64,000 nt of DNA from Nothopassalora personata (taxonomy: Eukaryota > Ascomycota > Dothideomycetes > Mycosphaerellales > Mycosphaerellaceae). Under the pieces are notes generated by a model that made no database searches, was not told where the DNA came from, and saw nothing but the letters and a program-made list of their open reading frames with translations. Both the position numbers and the translations under genes were made by a program. Positions 47,382-57,657 of this stretch are shown here, one piece after another. The DNA lies in NCBI GenBank assembly GCA_033816765.1, contig CM066297.1, positions 1,110,573 to 1,174,572 on the forward strand. Direction: 5' to 3'. Within the stretch, counting starts at the first letter, position 1; every line of letters starts with the position of its first letter.

Positions 47382-50300
47382 ATCGTACTCTAGAAGCTTT
47401 AGGACGGAGGCCTTTTCCTAGATCTAGGGAAGTGTAAGTTCGCATAGAAGAAGGTTAAGTACCTCGGGTTTATTATACATACCGACGGGATAGGAGTAGG
47501 ACCCGACCCCGAGAAGGTAGTAGTAGTAAAGGACTAGAAGGCACTAGTTACCTAGAAGGAAGTGCGGCGTTTCTTAGGCTTCGCGAACTACTACCGGATG
47601 TTTATTCTAAACTATTCGAAGCTCGCCGAGCCCTTAACGTCGCTAACCGGTAAGAACAAGGTGTTTTCCTAGGGAGATCGTTAGGCTAATGCGTTTAAGT
47701 CCCTAAAGGATAAGTACTATAAAGCACTAGTTTTAGCCTACTAGAACCCGGAGCTCCCTACCTCTTTAGAGACGGACTATAGCGGCTTTACGCTTAGAGG
47801 CGCCCTCCTATAAGAAAAGGACGGAGTCGTGAAACTAGTAGGATTCTACTCGAAGAAGCTTAACAAGGCTAAGATTAACTACGACATTTACGATAAGGAG
47901 ATGCTCGCGGTAGTGTCCTATCTTAAAGAATAGGCTCCCGAGTTAAAAACATGTAGGCCCTTTATAATCTAGACGGACTATAAGAACCTAGAATACTTTA
48001 TAACGAAGAGATAGCTTTCCGAACGGTAGATCCGGTAGGTTAAGAAAGTTGTAAAATTCTAGTTTTCACTAGTATATAGGCCGGGTACCGAGGCGATTAT
48101 GCCGGGCGCCCTTTCTCGAAGGGAGTAGGACACACTTAGGCAGGACAATAAGTTATTACGGTATCGTAGGTTTCTTAAACCGGACATCGTAAAGAATTAG
48201 CCGGGCTCGAAGGTAGTAGACGTTAGCTCGACTATAAAGGTTTCGTTAGTACAAATCTTAGCTACGTAGTTCGAAGGACTATCCGCTATAGAAGAGGCGG
48301 ATTCACCGGGCGCACTATAGGGACCCTTCTAAGACTAAGAGCTAAACGACCTCTAGGAAAGAACTATCGAGAAGGACAGTACGTTCTAAGCGGTACACCG
48401 CGCGATTAAGGTAGGAGCGCGTTTACTTCCTAGCGAGGTAAAACTTAAGGTGTAAGTAGGTAACTATAGCATCGACCGTAACGGGTATCTTCGCTACCGC
48501 GGTAGGATTTAGGTGCCTAGAGCTCCTAGCTCTACGGAGTCCGACTATAAGGAGGCGGACATAGCGATTCTATAGAACGACACCCTTCGAACTAAGCTAA
48601 TCTAATCCGTACACGATTCACCGGTATACGGCCACCCTAGCCGGGACTCTATAGCATCGATACTAAGTCGTAACTTCTACTAGCCCCTATAGTCTAAGCA
48701 CGTAAGGCAGTTCTTAAGGAACTGTAACCACTACGGTAGGAATAAGGTGTAGAGAGAATAAAAACACGGCCTCCTATAACCCTTACCGGTCCCCGACCGA
48801 TTCTTCTAGGAGATCTCGATAGATTTCATAACGGACATGCCCGAGTCGTAAGGGAACACTTGCCTCTAGGTAATTAAGGATCGACTAAGTAAGACCGTCG
48901 TTTTAGAAGCGATGCCTACTATAAAAGCCGAGGACTACGCTAAAAGGTTCTTAGACTACTAGGTGAGATACTACGGCCTCCCTTAAGCTATTACGAGTGA
49001 CCGGGGTACTAACTAGACGAGTACCTTCTAGAGGACCTTCTATCATTTAACCGGTGTGAAATAGAGGCTTAGCTCCGCCTACTACCTATAAACCGACGGA
49101 GGCCCGGAACGGTTAAACTAGGAAGTCTAGGCTTACCTTCGTAACTACATTAACTATAAGCAGTCCAACTAGAAACGCTAGCTCCCTACGGCGTAACTTG
49201 CTCTAAACGCGCGGTATTACGCTAGGCTAGGAATAAGCCCCTTCTTCGCGGTATACGGATACGAGGTACTATTACCCGTTTAGTTATAACCGGATCTAGA
49301 GACCTCTTAGTTAGACGCCGCGTAACGGGCAACGCTATTCGTGGAAAGGATGCAAAAGATCACGGACCTATGTTAGGCGAGCATAGCGGAAGCCGCCTAA
49401 AAATAGGAGGACTACGCTAACCGGGATAGGAAGCCCGTACTAATCTATCGTGTAGGCGATAAAGTTTAGCTAGATCTACGTAACTATGTCACTATACGAC
49501 TAAAGAAGAGCCTCGACTATAGACACGCGAAGTATACGGTAGTAGAAGTGATCTTACCGTTATCTATACGCTTGTCTAGGATCCCCGACGGGATCTACCC
49601 GGTCTTCTATCCTAACTTACTACGACCTATAAGCTAAGACCCCTTGCCTAGACAGGAGATTAATAACAAATAGCCGGACCCTATCATAATTGAGTCTTAC
49701 GAAGAGTAGTAGGTAGAAGAGATCCTTTACGCTAGAACTAAGGTTAGAGGTAGAGGCCGAGTACGCGAAGTCCTAGTAAAATAGACCGGATACTATAAGC
49801 CTACATAGGAACCATTAGGGTACCTCGCGGACATAGTAGCCGCGGACAACTTTGAGAGGAGATATAGTAACCTAATAACGCATAACGGACCGAAGGAGGC
49901 ATAGGATACGAATAGAAGGGGGAGAAGGCGAAAAGGTAAGGATTACTAGGGATTTAGCGTAGACATAGGCGTTTAGGAAAAGGTAGGCGTTCTTTTAGGT
50001 TAGGGAGTCTTTTTAGGGGATAGAGAGAAGTAAGAAGGCATAGGTAAGTTTAAGAGCGTTTTATTTTAGCGGCGTCCGCCGTAAAAGTAGCGGAGCCCGA
50101 TCCATTTCGAGATAGCTACATGCTATAGTAGCCCGGTCGCGGCCCGCGCGAAAGACGAGTGTGCCCGAAGGCTAGCTAGTGGAAGCCGAGGCCTAACGCA
50201 CGCGGCGCTAGCCTAGCTAGAGGTTGCGTAGGGCGCCCCCGGGACTAAGAGGTCGGTTAGCGATGGTTTTATAACGGGGCCCGTAGTATATACGTCTACC

Positions 50301-51356
50301 TAAAGGTAAGCTAAGCATTAGCTACAGTGCCTATAACCTTAGCGGCGACCGCACTAAAAGAATCGGTAAGTGCGTAGAAAGAGGCGGGGGCCGTAGAAAC
50401 TTACCGGGAGAGCATACTAGCACGCTAGAGGGGCTTTAAAGCCTTCTAGGCTTTAAGGACGGCGCGGAGCTTAGTACGAGCGTCGTCGCTAAAAGACCGT
50501 AAGCCGGTAGGAAAATCGCGGAGTACGCTAGGGAGGATACTTACGCGCGGTTCTAGTTAGTAGCGCGGGTCTACTTAGTATAGGCGGCGTAGGCGAGCTC
50601 CGGCCTAAAACGCGCGGTTAGCTATGATTTTCCCTCGGGGTCCGCGCGGTATATACATGTCCTCGCAATACTTACGATTAGTGTTATAGGCCTAGTAGGC
50701 GCGCGCGGTTACGCCCTAACGATAATTAGCGGACCCCGATAAGAATAAGACGAGGACCGGTACTTACATACTAGGAGACGTAGTCTACGCTAGTAGAGGC
50801 GTAGGGAACGTAGTAGATGCGGCGTTAGGCCATTTTATGCTAGGCTCCGGTTAGAATGTTTTAGTCTCCTTAGGAATTTATTCGGACTTACTTAATGGTA
50901 TTAATAGGAGATGTAGTGTTAGTAGTTTCTATTTACGGCATGCTATTAGTATCTATCGGAACCCGTAAGGAAAATGTCGTCTCCCTAAGCGGTAGACATA
51001 AGATTTGCGAATATGCCCCTAAGGCTAGAGACGCTTAGCTAGGGGGAGGGGGAGGGGCGACTTACGCGTACGGTAGGTAATAAGAAAAAGAAAGAGAAGA
51101 AAAAAAGAGAACGAGAACCTAAAGATATGTTCTAGGCTCCTATTGTTTACATGTAATAATAGCTATTATTACTTAGTAGACAATAGTAACCTTACACTTA
51201 CCTAGGTAACAACACTTCGTCTCGGCGTCGGCGGGGCTAGACAATAAGGAAGAGAAGCTCGGGCACTTCCTATTGCGAGCCTAACAAAACACCTAGGACA
51301 ATAGGCTCTAGGGCGGAGCCATAACTAGGGGCGGCGGAGGAGGAAGGGGGGGGTAG

Positions 51357-51518
51357 TATAAGGGGCGGGCCCCTGTTTCTTAGCATAGGCTACGCCTATA
51401 CGTTCGGATTGCTTTCCGACACCTCTTCTTCGGACAGCGTGTAACTTCCCCTTTCTTCTATATCGAACTTATTATAAACTTCATAGAACTTTAGTATATA
51501 CGTCGTTCACCCGTAACA
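51357..51518 (+). repeat. Gypsy-2B 3' LTR (162 bp)
   Basis: Starts TATAAGGGGCGGG (TG mutated to TA) and ends CCGTAACA, followed by the TSD GTATA. Confidence 0.9.
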
Positions 51519-51523
51519 GTATA

Positions 51524-53049
51524 GGAGGGAGGAGAGAAGATTACCTCCCTACTACAACCCCTGCCTCTATCTCTATAACTACTAACGATAATATTATAGT
51601 ACGAGGCGCGGCCGTCGCGTATACGACGCGACCGCGTCTAAAAGAGCCGACGCCTTTTAGAGGGGATTCGATAAGGAAGGCAAGGGTATTCCTTCGGGAG
51701 CTCTTACTTATCTTCGCCCTCTTAGGCACTATATACGCGATAGACGAATTAAAGGTCCTATATAGGGTTATGTACCTTAGCGGAGAGGTAAGCGAGCGAT
51801 AGTATGCTAACTATAGCGCCGTTAACCTTATAGGGTATATATACTAGGACTTTAAGGAGTTCTACCGAGACGTATATAGCGATCCTATAAATCGCGTGCT
51901 TAACGTTATATTAGAGTACGAGGTTGCGAGATAGAAGGACAACTAGATAGCGCGACAGTTCGCAACTAAGCTAAATGTTATAGAGGACTAGTTAGGTAAC
52001 TACTCGGAAGCGTAACGTATACGGTACCTACTAGCGAAGCTTACGCCTCGCTTACGGTCCGCTATCGTTAGCTACTATAATATCCCTACGACTAGAGAAG
52101 ACCTAGTAGTCCTAGCCTCGCGTATCGAAAGTACCGAGCGCCGAGGTAGTAGCGGAGGGCACGACCGCGGGCAGTATATGCGTCGTAAGCGTAAAGCTAA
52201 GGACGTACATAAGCGGGCCGATCGCCTAAAGTAATAGAAGTAGAGTTAAGTACCGGGCGCCTCGGGTGCGAGTTAGTAGCGAGACGCCGGTAGCTCGTCT
52301 TTAACTAGCTAGAAGTCGAAAGTAGAGTACTACGGCTACGGTAGGAAGGGTTACTATAAGACGGAGTACCGAAATAGACACCTATAGAAAGACCGTAACG
52401 CGTAAGCGGTTCGTAGGTTAGAAACTGTCGAGGCTTTAACTAAGAAGGGTAAATAGGGAAAAGGTAGAGGACTAGGCAAGGGTCGCTCCTAAGTCCGAGT
52501 TTCTATATAGACCCCTTAAGGTAAGTCGATGTAAGTCTAGCGCGTTACTTACGAGGCGCCGTCGAGACGCGTAAGGGCTTTCGCGAGGCTACGTTTCTTC
52601 TAGATAATGGTGTAGATTTAAGCTTAGTATCGTACGAGTATATACTCCGATACTAGATGTACCCTATTAGTAGTATAAAGCTTCTAAATCTAGAGTTATA
52701 TACGTAGGACTAGGGGCATTACTACGGCGCCTATACGGTTCGCGTGCGACTAGCTAACGATGTAGGAGTAGAGCGCGTAAGCGACGCTATCTACTATATA
52801 GCGCCTATAGGTAGGCCGTTAGTTATTTTAGGTAGACCCTAGCGGCATCGTAATCGGATAGTAAAGGCCGATAAGGATAACTAGTAGTACTACGGTATAG
52901 AGACGCCTACGATTTAGTAGCGTAACGTACGCGAGTTCCTTAAGGATCTCGAGAGCTTAAAGTGGGTTTATACGATAAGTGTTCGGGTTATTACTATAGT
53001 AGTATCCGAAGGAGAGGGCCCCTCGTAGCCTAAAGAATTTATAGACTTC
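51524..53049 (+). pseudogene. Gypsy-1B gag and start of pol, RIP-inactivated
   Basis: This is the reverse complement of 30870-32390 with RIP-type differences. It contains the gag core and a knuckle remnant near 52325-52375, then the protease region (about 52560-52850), ending before reverse transcriptase. The antisense open frame at 51541-51729 is a by-product. Confidence 0.75.
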
Positions 53050-54007
53050 AGGTATGAGGCATCGAATCGCCATTTACATCGACAATGCACACGATGGACC
53101 ATGACGAGAATCGATGCGACTCCACCAGATATGTCGCCACTTGGCAGTTTACCGTAGTTGTGCTTGATCCGCGCGAGCATCAAAATGATCATGATCGCTG
53201 CTGTGACTTGATTTGCTGCAGAGAGGCGCACAAACCAACGGGCTGACAGTGTTTCCTTGCCGGACGTCGTCGTGTGTAGACCGGCTGCGGTGAAGTCTAT
53301 ACACATACATGCCACGACGATCTCTGAAAAGGTGACAGTGCGGAAGCCTGCGAGTGCGGCTTTGAGAGCGTTGAAGTTGAAGTAAAACAGCGCTGATATC
53401 TGGTCAATATGATGATCCCACATCCGACTCACAGCTTAACCAAAAGTTGCGCGCCGCCTATCTCCTTGATTCCAGTGTCGTGGGAATGAGAAATCCCAAA
53501 GACGAGAGTTACCAGAGCCAAGCAGACGGGAATGTATAGACCAGCTCTAATACCAACGCCTTCAGTGTCAGCGTCAGCCTCAAGGCCGCCATGGTCGCCC
53601 CATGAACATTTTTTAGCGGCATCCAAGGTCGATATCCAGTTCCTGAGTCGCTCTTGTACTCCGCTGGCGCACCTGAACAGACGCAGAAGATCTCCAGGAT
53701 TGGAGGCTGTGAAACACTGTACTGGAGTGATCTCGACATTTCTCTTCCCCTTCTCCTCAGTATTTGATGTTCCCTTGTGATTGCTCGCTCTGAATTCATC
53801 GGGGAGCAGGCTAGTGGAAGACTGTCTCCGATTGCCCTGATTAACTGCCTGTGTCTTTTCGCCGGAAATACCCTGCCCTAGCACGGTCGCCGTGTCGCGA
53901 TTCTGCTCGGTAACAGATCTCCCAGTTGTAACAAGGGATGGCAACCAAGAGAGATACACCGAAGAACACAAAAGTGCGATGTCGAGATGATCTGCTGAGA
54001 CCGCCAT
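53050..54007 (-). pseudogene. Fungal multi-pass membrane protein gene, 3'-truncated at the transposon edge
   Basis: The minus-strand ATG at 54007 opens a frame that, after a 41-nt intron (GTTAAG..GACCAG, 53440-53400), continues in phase as ISALFYFNFNALK. Hydrophobic segments include GLYIPVCLALVTLVFGI and VTAAIMIILMLAR, so it was an integral membrane protein with several spans. After RFDASYLK the reading enters gypsy-1B sequence and stops at 52968, so the natural C-terminus is gone. Without the intron there is a one-base frame break, which would itself make it a pseudogene. I recognise no named family. The start and the short intron are the least certain points. Confidence 0.6.
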
Positions 54008-54362
54008 ACTTACTACCCGACGAGATTAAATCTTGCTGTGCGTCTGAGGTATGTTTGTGTGGTTACACAATGCTGACCTGTGTCGAAATACCTCTCAAGC
54101 CTTCGCTCAGCGTGCGCTTCAGCTCATGCAAGCCAGGTCCGTAAAGATGCGGGTGTGGCAGCCTTTGCCTCGTTGAAGGCATTCTGGTGGTTGGGCTCGT
54201 ACAAAGCTAGCTTGAATTGATGTATTAGCGAAAACGTATATGCGAAACAGGTGGTGGTTGCAGGAGTGTTGGTGGCCCTGGGGCTTCAGCTCGCGGTGCA
54301 TCGTGCATGAGCGACAGAAACTATTTCCATGTCTCGTCCAGTACCAAGGGCGCGTAGTGCCA
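54008..54362. other. Intergenic region
   Basis: Unmutated DNA between two minus-strand genes. It should hold the promoter of the membrane-protein gene and the 3' end of the E2-like gene. No conserved frame or repeat seen. Confidence 0.4.
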
Positions 54363-54797
54363 TCAACATTGCCTCAACAAATCCCGAATCTGCTCCAGCA
54401 CTGCCATTTCATTAGCATCGCAGCCCCTCAACAATGACCTATACATACTCTTCCCCATCCCACCCTCCTCCCTCCACCCCTCCTTCGTCAATATCTCGAG
54501 ATCGAACGCTCCCTTCTCGTCAACCTTCGGATGCTTCACTCTCGTAACAAGAGCCACTTTCGGCGGCGAAGAAGGATAGTCCTTCGGCATATGAAGTATG
54601 AGATCGAAGTTCTGCCCTTCACTTCCTTCTATCTTTGCAAGCCATTCGAAGACGTCCTCGTCCATGATTGCGACGGAGATGCCATTGGATGGGGACTTTT
54701 CGAGGTCTTGGAGTTCCTGGTGAGTTGGTCAGAGATGAGCAGCTGACGGTGTGGTGTGGGAAGAGGGGAGTACCTTGGTGAGTCTTTGCTGTGCCAT
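54363..54797 (-). CDS. Ubiquitin-conjugating (E2) fold protein lacking the active-site cysteine
   Basis: There are two exons: 54797-54774 (MAQQRLTK) and 54716-54363, joined across a 57-nt intron (GTACTC..CACCAG) with a CTGAC branch point. The product is 125 residues. It follows the E2 core order: helix RLTKELQDLEKSP, then a strand with FDLILHMPKDYPSSPPKV, then HPKVDEKGAFDLEIL, where a normal E2 has HPN..G.ICLDIL. The asparagine of HPN is Lys and the catalytic Cys is Asp. It therefore cannot carry ubiquitin as a thioester and is best viewed as an E2-variant (UEV-like) or a diverged UBC-fold protein. Partner and pathway are unknown. It lies in the same orientation as the GNAT gene upstream, 260 bp away. 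Confidence 0.75.
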
Positions 54798-55057
54798 TGT
54801 GAATGTGGAATTGCCGTCCTTCGGGGTTGATATGTATGATTTGTTCTTCTCCTGTACTGAAGTAGAGACTAGCCTTTTGCTGTGACGTCGATCGCCATGC
54901 GTGTGTCGCGTGTCTCTTGGAGCACTAGCTCATAGTTCGAACTCAATCATGCAGCAAAGCTGCAGTTCGTGTGCTTTCCTGTTCGGGTAAGCGCCAAATC
55001 ATCTTTCTTACTCATGGCCTTCGTGCTGCTGGTCTGATACTGTTTCTTGAGGACGGC

Positions 55058-55934
55058 TTAGGCTGTGTTGGCAAGAAGTCCCTCCTTCTCGGGTCTCCAA
55101 ACCATCCCCCACGCCATCACACCTGGTCCTCCCTTCTCCTCAACTCCACTAGCCGCATGCGTTCCCTTCCCAAGCACCACCTCACCAACCACCCTGAAGC
55201 CGCATCTCTCATAAATGTTCCGACTATGCTCCGTCGTAGCCTCCAACCAGATCGGTACGCCGTCGTTGCGAGCCACTGACTTCCACCCCTCTACAACGTT
55301 GCTCGCCAGACCTTGCCCCCTCGCTTGAACAATGGTCGCAATAAAGAACAAATACCAAAATCTCTGACTTCCCAACTCCTTCGCCTTCAGCTTCTCGCTT
55401 TGGCCTTGGTAGTCCCAGAGCATTTTCTTGATGCCGCGGATGCCTAGCTTCAGGACGGCTTGGACAATTCCTGCTTGAATCATAGTGAATGGGTTGTCGA
55501 CCTTTTTGCCAGGTGGCATCCAGATGGCCACGCAAGACCAGTCAGAGGTTTCCTGGAAGACGGCGGAGTTGAGCATGGCAGCTATGGAAGAGGTGAATGT
55601 TAGCGATATGCCGAGAGTTGAATTTGTAACACGAGGGAGCAGAGATTTCTTTCGCACTGCTGAACCACAACGTAGAGAGTGACATCGGTAGCAACATACC
55701 TTTCGTCAAGGCCGAGAAGTATTCGTGCATATATGAGAGGCGCGTAGCCACATTCAAACGAGAAAGCATGAAGCGAATCACAGGGTCGTCGAGGAAGATC
55801 TCAGCGAGGAGGGCTGTCGTCTTCTCCTTGTATTCTGGCCTGGTCTCAGCGATGGAGCTCTATTTTACGATGGCAGACTCACCCAGAAGCTTTGCGTCAC
55901 CTTTCGTTGCCGACGTTGTTTTGAGGTCGGCCAT
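55058..55934 (-). CDS. GNAT-family N-acetyltransferase
   Basis: There are three exons: 55934-55883, 55834-55700 and 55581-55058, giving 236 residues. Intron 1 is 48 nt (GTGAGT..GGCCAG) and removes an in-frame TAG. Intron 2 is 118 nt (GTATGT..CCATAG) with a GCTAAC branch point. The acetyl-CoA loop is visible as QARGQGLAS (pattern Q-x2-G-x-G/A) after the strand YLFFIATIV. The C-terminal SRNIYERCGFRVVGEVVL is the usual GNAT motif B. The family transfers an acetyl group from acetyl-CoA to an amine. The substrate cannot be told; the layout (N-terminal helix EIFLDDPVIRFMLSRLN) resembles fungal single-domain GNATs of secondary metabolism or detoxification. Confidence 0.85.
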
Positions 55935-56563
55935 GGTGTTCTAATTCCCGTCTACTGTCAACTTCTTAAAGTCATCTCTGCGTTCAAGAAGAGATGCGTG
56001 AGGTTTGCGATGGGTGTGACGTTGGATGTGTTAGGGTTCGCATGGCCAAGGATATCCTTCCTCCGGCATTCTTCCTTTCTCCTTCCCGGGTCCTTCCTAT
56101 CGACCGAAGCGGTTTAGCTTTAGAACAACCGAGGAGGCCACCTGGGGATTAGATCAAGAGCGCAGGGGGCACTGAGGCATGTGAATGCAGGCTATAGTCC
56201 AATCGTGTCGTAGTAAGGTCAGAATCGTACACTTATAACAATGCTATGAAGCAATCGAGCTCGCTATGCAGTCAATGCAAATCCTCCGAGAACGCCTTCG
56301 CTAATCGTTATCAATCAAATCGTGATCCAGAGCAATCGTCGCCCTGCGCAGAGCACCGCATCGTTCGCGGTGTGATAGTCGTTGGGTAGTTGTATACCTT
56401 TTCTCGAGTCGAGGACGCTTCGCGAGTGGTGGGTAGTCCTATGCACCGTCATTTTCGGCACCGATGCGAGGGGGGCTCTTCGACTTCGACTGCGACACAT
56501 TCGGGCTGTGGCTGCGCCTACGCCGAATGTCAGCTGGTACCACCAATATCCCCCAAGATGGAC
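55935..56563. other. Intergenic region
   Basis: 630 bp between the start of the GNAT gene and the stop of the NEDD8 protease gene, both on the minus strand. It should include the GNAT promoter. No repeat or conserved frame recognised. Confidence 0.4.
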
Positions 56564-57328
56564 CTACGATCTGCGCCGTTCGCCCTCTTTCCGTCTCGCG
56601 TCGATGATCCGCATCATCTCTTTCCTGCCTCCGGATGCATCCACCTCCTTGCCACGCATGCTCATGGAGATTTTGTCTTGCGCATGCGCCTTCAGTAGCC
56701 GTGATATCAGCAAGTGTTGCATGAGCAGACACACGAACACTCCACAATCCATGCTGTTGTCCTGGCGAGGCGAGTCCTCCAGGTTGATGAACTTGAGTGG
56801 CTTGCCAAGCAATTGAGAGATTTTGTACGCGACCAGTCGGGCATCCTCGTAGTTCGAATCTCCAAGCGAGTCGTAGTGGAAGGCCACCCCGTCGATGATC
56901 GAGACGAGCAGGAGAGACCAATGCGAACCGCCCTCTGCGATAGCTGCGTTACGGCAGTCGTTGACTGGCAGAAACACATGTGTCGTTTTGGTGAAGTCCG
57001 GGAGTGCGCTCTTGATCGTGAGGGGATCTCGGGTCTGCTGCAGCATGAAGCTCATGGAGGGTCGCAGGAGGACGATGTGTGCTTGCGGGTACAGGGTGAG
57101 CTTCTCGCGCTCGAGATACTCCTGCCAGAACGATATCGCATTGTCGGTGAGCCAATCACCCTTGATCGAATCCACATCTTCACGCGTGAGTCGTACGTCG
57201 TAGTAGCTCAGATATGCATCTTCTGGTGAAAGTGAGTCGCCGAAATGCTTCGACACGCGCCCACCGAAGGGATGGAAACCAGAGGGGGACGATCGCGCGC
57301 TGTCCTTGTTGTGCTTCTGCAGGGGCAT
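56564..57328 (-). CDS. NEDD8-specific cysteine protease (SENP8/DEN1 type, peptidase C48)
   Basis: A single exon of 254 residues. The Ulp1-type catalytic set is complete: H136 in GGSHWSLLL, D153 in FHYDSLGDSN, Q189 in SPRQDNSMDCG and C195 in MDCGVFVC. The N-terminal part carries YLSYYDVRLTREDVDSIKGD and WLTDNAISFWQEYLE, typical of the short SENP8/DEN1 branch rather than of the large SUMO proteases. The family matures NEDD8 and removes it from cullins and other proteins, which tunes cullin-RING ubiquitin ligases. In filamentous fungi the homologue is known as DenA. The length suits the family. The C-terminal Arg-rich tail (ARRKEGERRRS) looks lineage-specific. Confidence 0.9.
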   Translation of the reverse strand: MPLQKHNKDSARSSPSGFHPFGGRVSKHFGDSLSPEDAYLSYYDVRLTREDVDSIKGDWLTDNAISFWQEYLEREKLTLYPQAHIVLLRPSMSFMLQQTRDPLTIKSALPDFTKTTHVFLPVNDCRNAAIAEGGSHWSLLLVSIIDGVAFHYDSLGDSNYEDARLVAYKISQLLGKPLKFINLEDSPRQDNSMDCGVFVCLLMQHLLISRLLKAHAQDKISMSMRGKEVDASGGRKEMMRIIDARRKEGERRRS

Positions 57329-57657
57329 CGCGACGTTGGCTGTGTATGATACGCGACCGGGTGATTTCGCGTGATGGTGGTGTTAAGTGGGTGGGCTGAG
57401 GCGGAACTTAGGAAGTAGCGCTGGCGGGTATGCGGTGGAGGAGACGCGGGAGGTGGTGGAGGTGGCGGAGGATGTCGCGGTTAGCAATATGTCGTCCCAA
57501 GCGACGAACGCAAAGACATGCAGCCCAATATGTATGTGGTACTCACGTGAGGACGTACCTTCATATCGCGTTCAAGTTGGAGGGACACAGTTTATACACG
57601 ACAAGGATGACGTCGCATTCGGCGCCCGCAGCCGTGTGTTTCAGATCGAGTACCTCT
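57329..57657. other. Upstream region of the NEDD8 protease gene
   Basis: Unmutated DNA with a purine-rich GGAGGTGG-type stretch (about 57430-57480), pyrimidine-rich when read toward the protease gene. Probably promoter and 5' leader. No independent gene supported. Confidence 0.4.

Larger units (their letters stand above)
41720..49900 (+). pseudogene. Gypsy-2B gag-pol, RIP-inactivated and twice interrupted
   Basis: Gag runs from about 41720 to 43640, interrupted at 42069-42835. Its knuckle near 43565-43620 reads YFRYxxxEHRVKKCPY, with the first two cysteines mutated. Protease is about 43800-44100. Reverse transcriptase spans about 44400-44936 and continues at 47387; VCPFGLSGAP is intact near 44785 and the catalytic box reads YAND near 44875. 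RNase H lies at about 47690-48110 and integrase at about 48570-49330. The insertion 44942-47381 splits reverse transcriptase just after the catalytic box. Confidence 0.82.
41515..51518 (+). mobile_element. Gypsy-2B: Ty3/gypsy element, plus strand, with two nested insertions
   Basis: The 162-bp LTRs are at 41515-41676 and 51357-51518. The TSD is GTATA at 41510-41514 and 51519-51523, inside the gag leader of gypsy-1B. Nested inside are a 767-bp retroposon (42069-42835) and a gag-only LTR element (44942-47381). Without them the element is 6779 bp. A purine tract (about 51336-51356) precedes the 3' LTR. Confidence 0.92.
41079..53049 (+). mobile_element. Gypsy-1B: 3'-truncated Ty3/gypsy element, split by gypsy-2B
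   Basis: The 5' LTR is 41079-41249, followed by the leader at 41250-41514. The element resumes at 51524 with gag and stops at about 53049 in early pol, where homology to gypsy-1A (about 30870) ends inside ATAGACTT. No 3' LTR is present. The gag knuckle near 52325-52375 reads Tyr at all Cys and His positions. The abrupt end against host gene sequence suggests a deletion or rearrangement breakpoint rather than an insertion edge. Confidence 0.85.

Noticed and set aside
1601..53049. Possible centromere because of a long mutated repeat block
   Set aside because: Nothing in the sequence distinguishes a centromere from an ordinary RIP-mutated heterochromatic island. CENP-A mapping would be needed.
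54363..54797. Active ubiquitin-conjugating enzyme
   Set aside because: The catalytic Cys and the HPN asparagine are both replaced, so an active E2 assignment is not supported.
55838..55883. In-frame TAG in the GNAT gene as a premature stop or RIP leakage
   Set aside because: A 48-nt intron with GTGAGT and GGCCAG borders removes it and keeps frame, so an intact gene is simpler.
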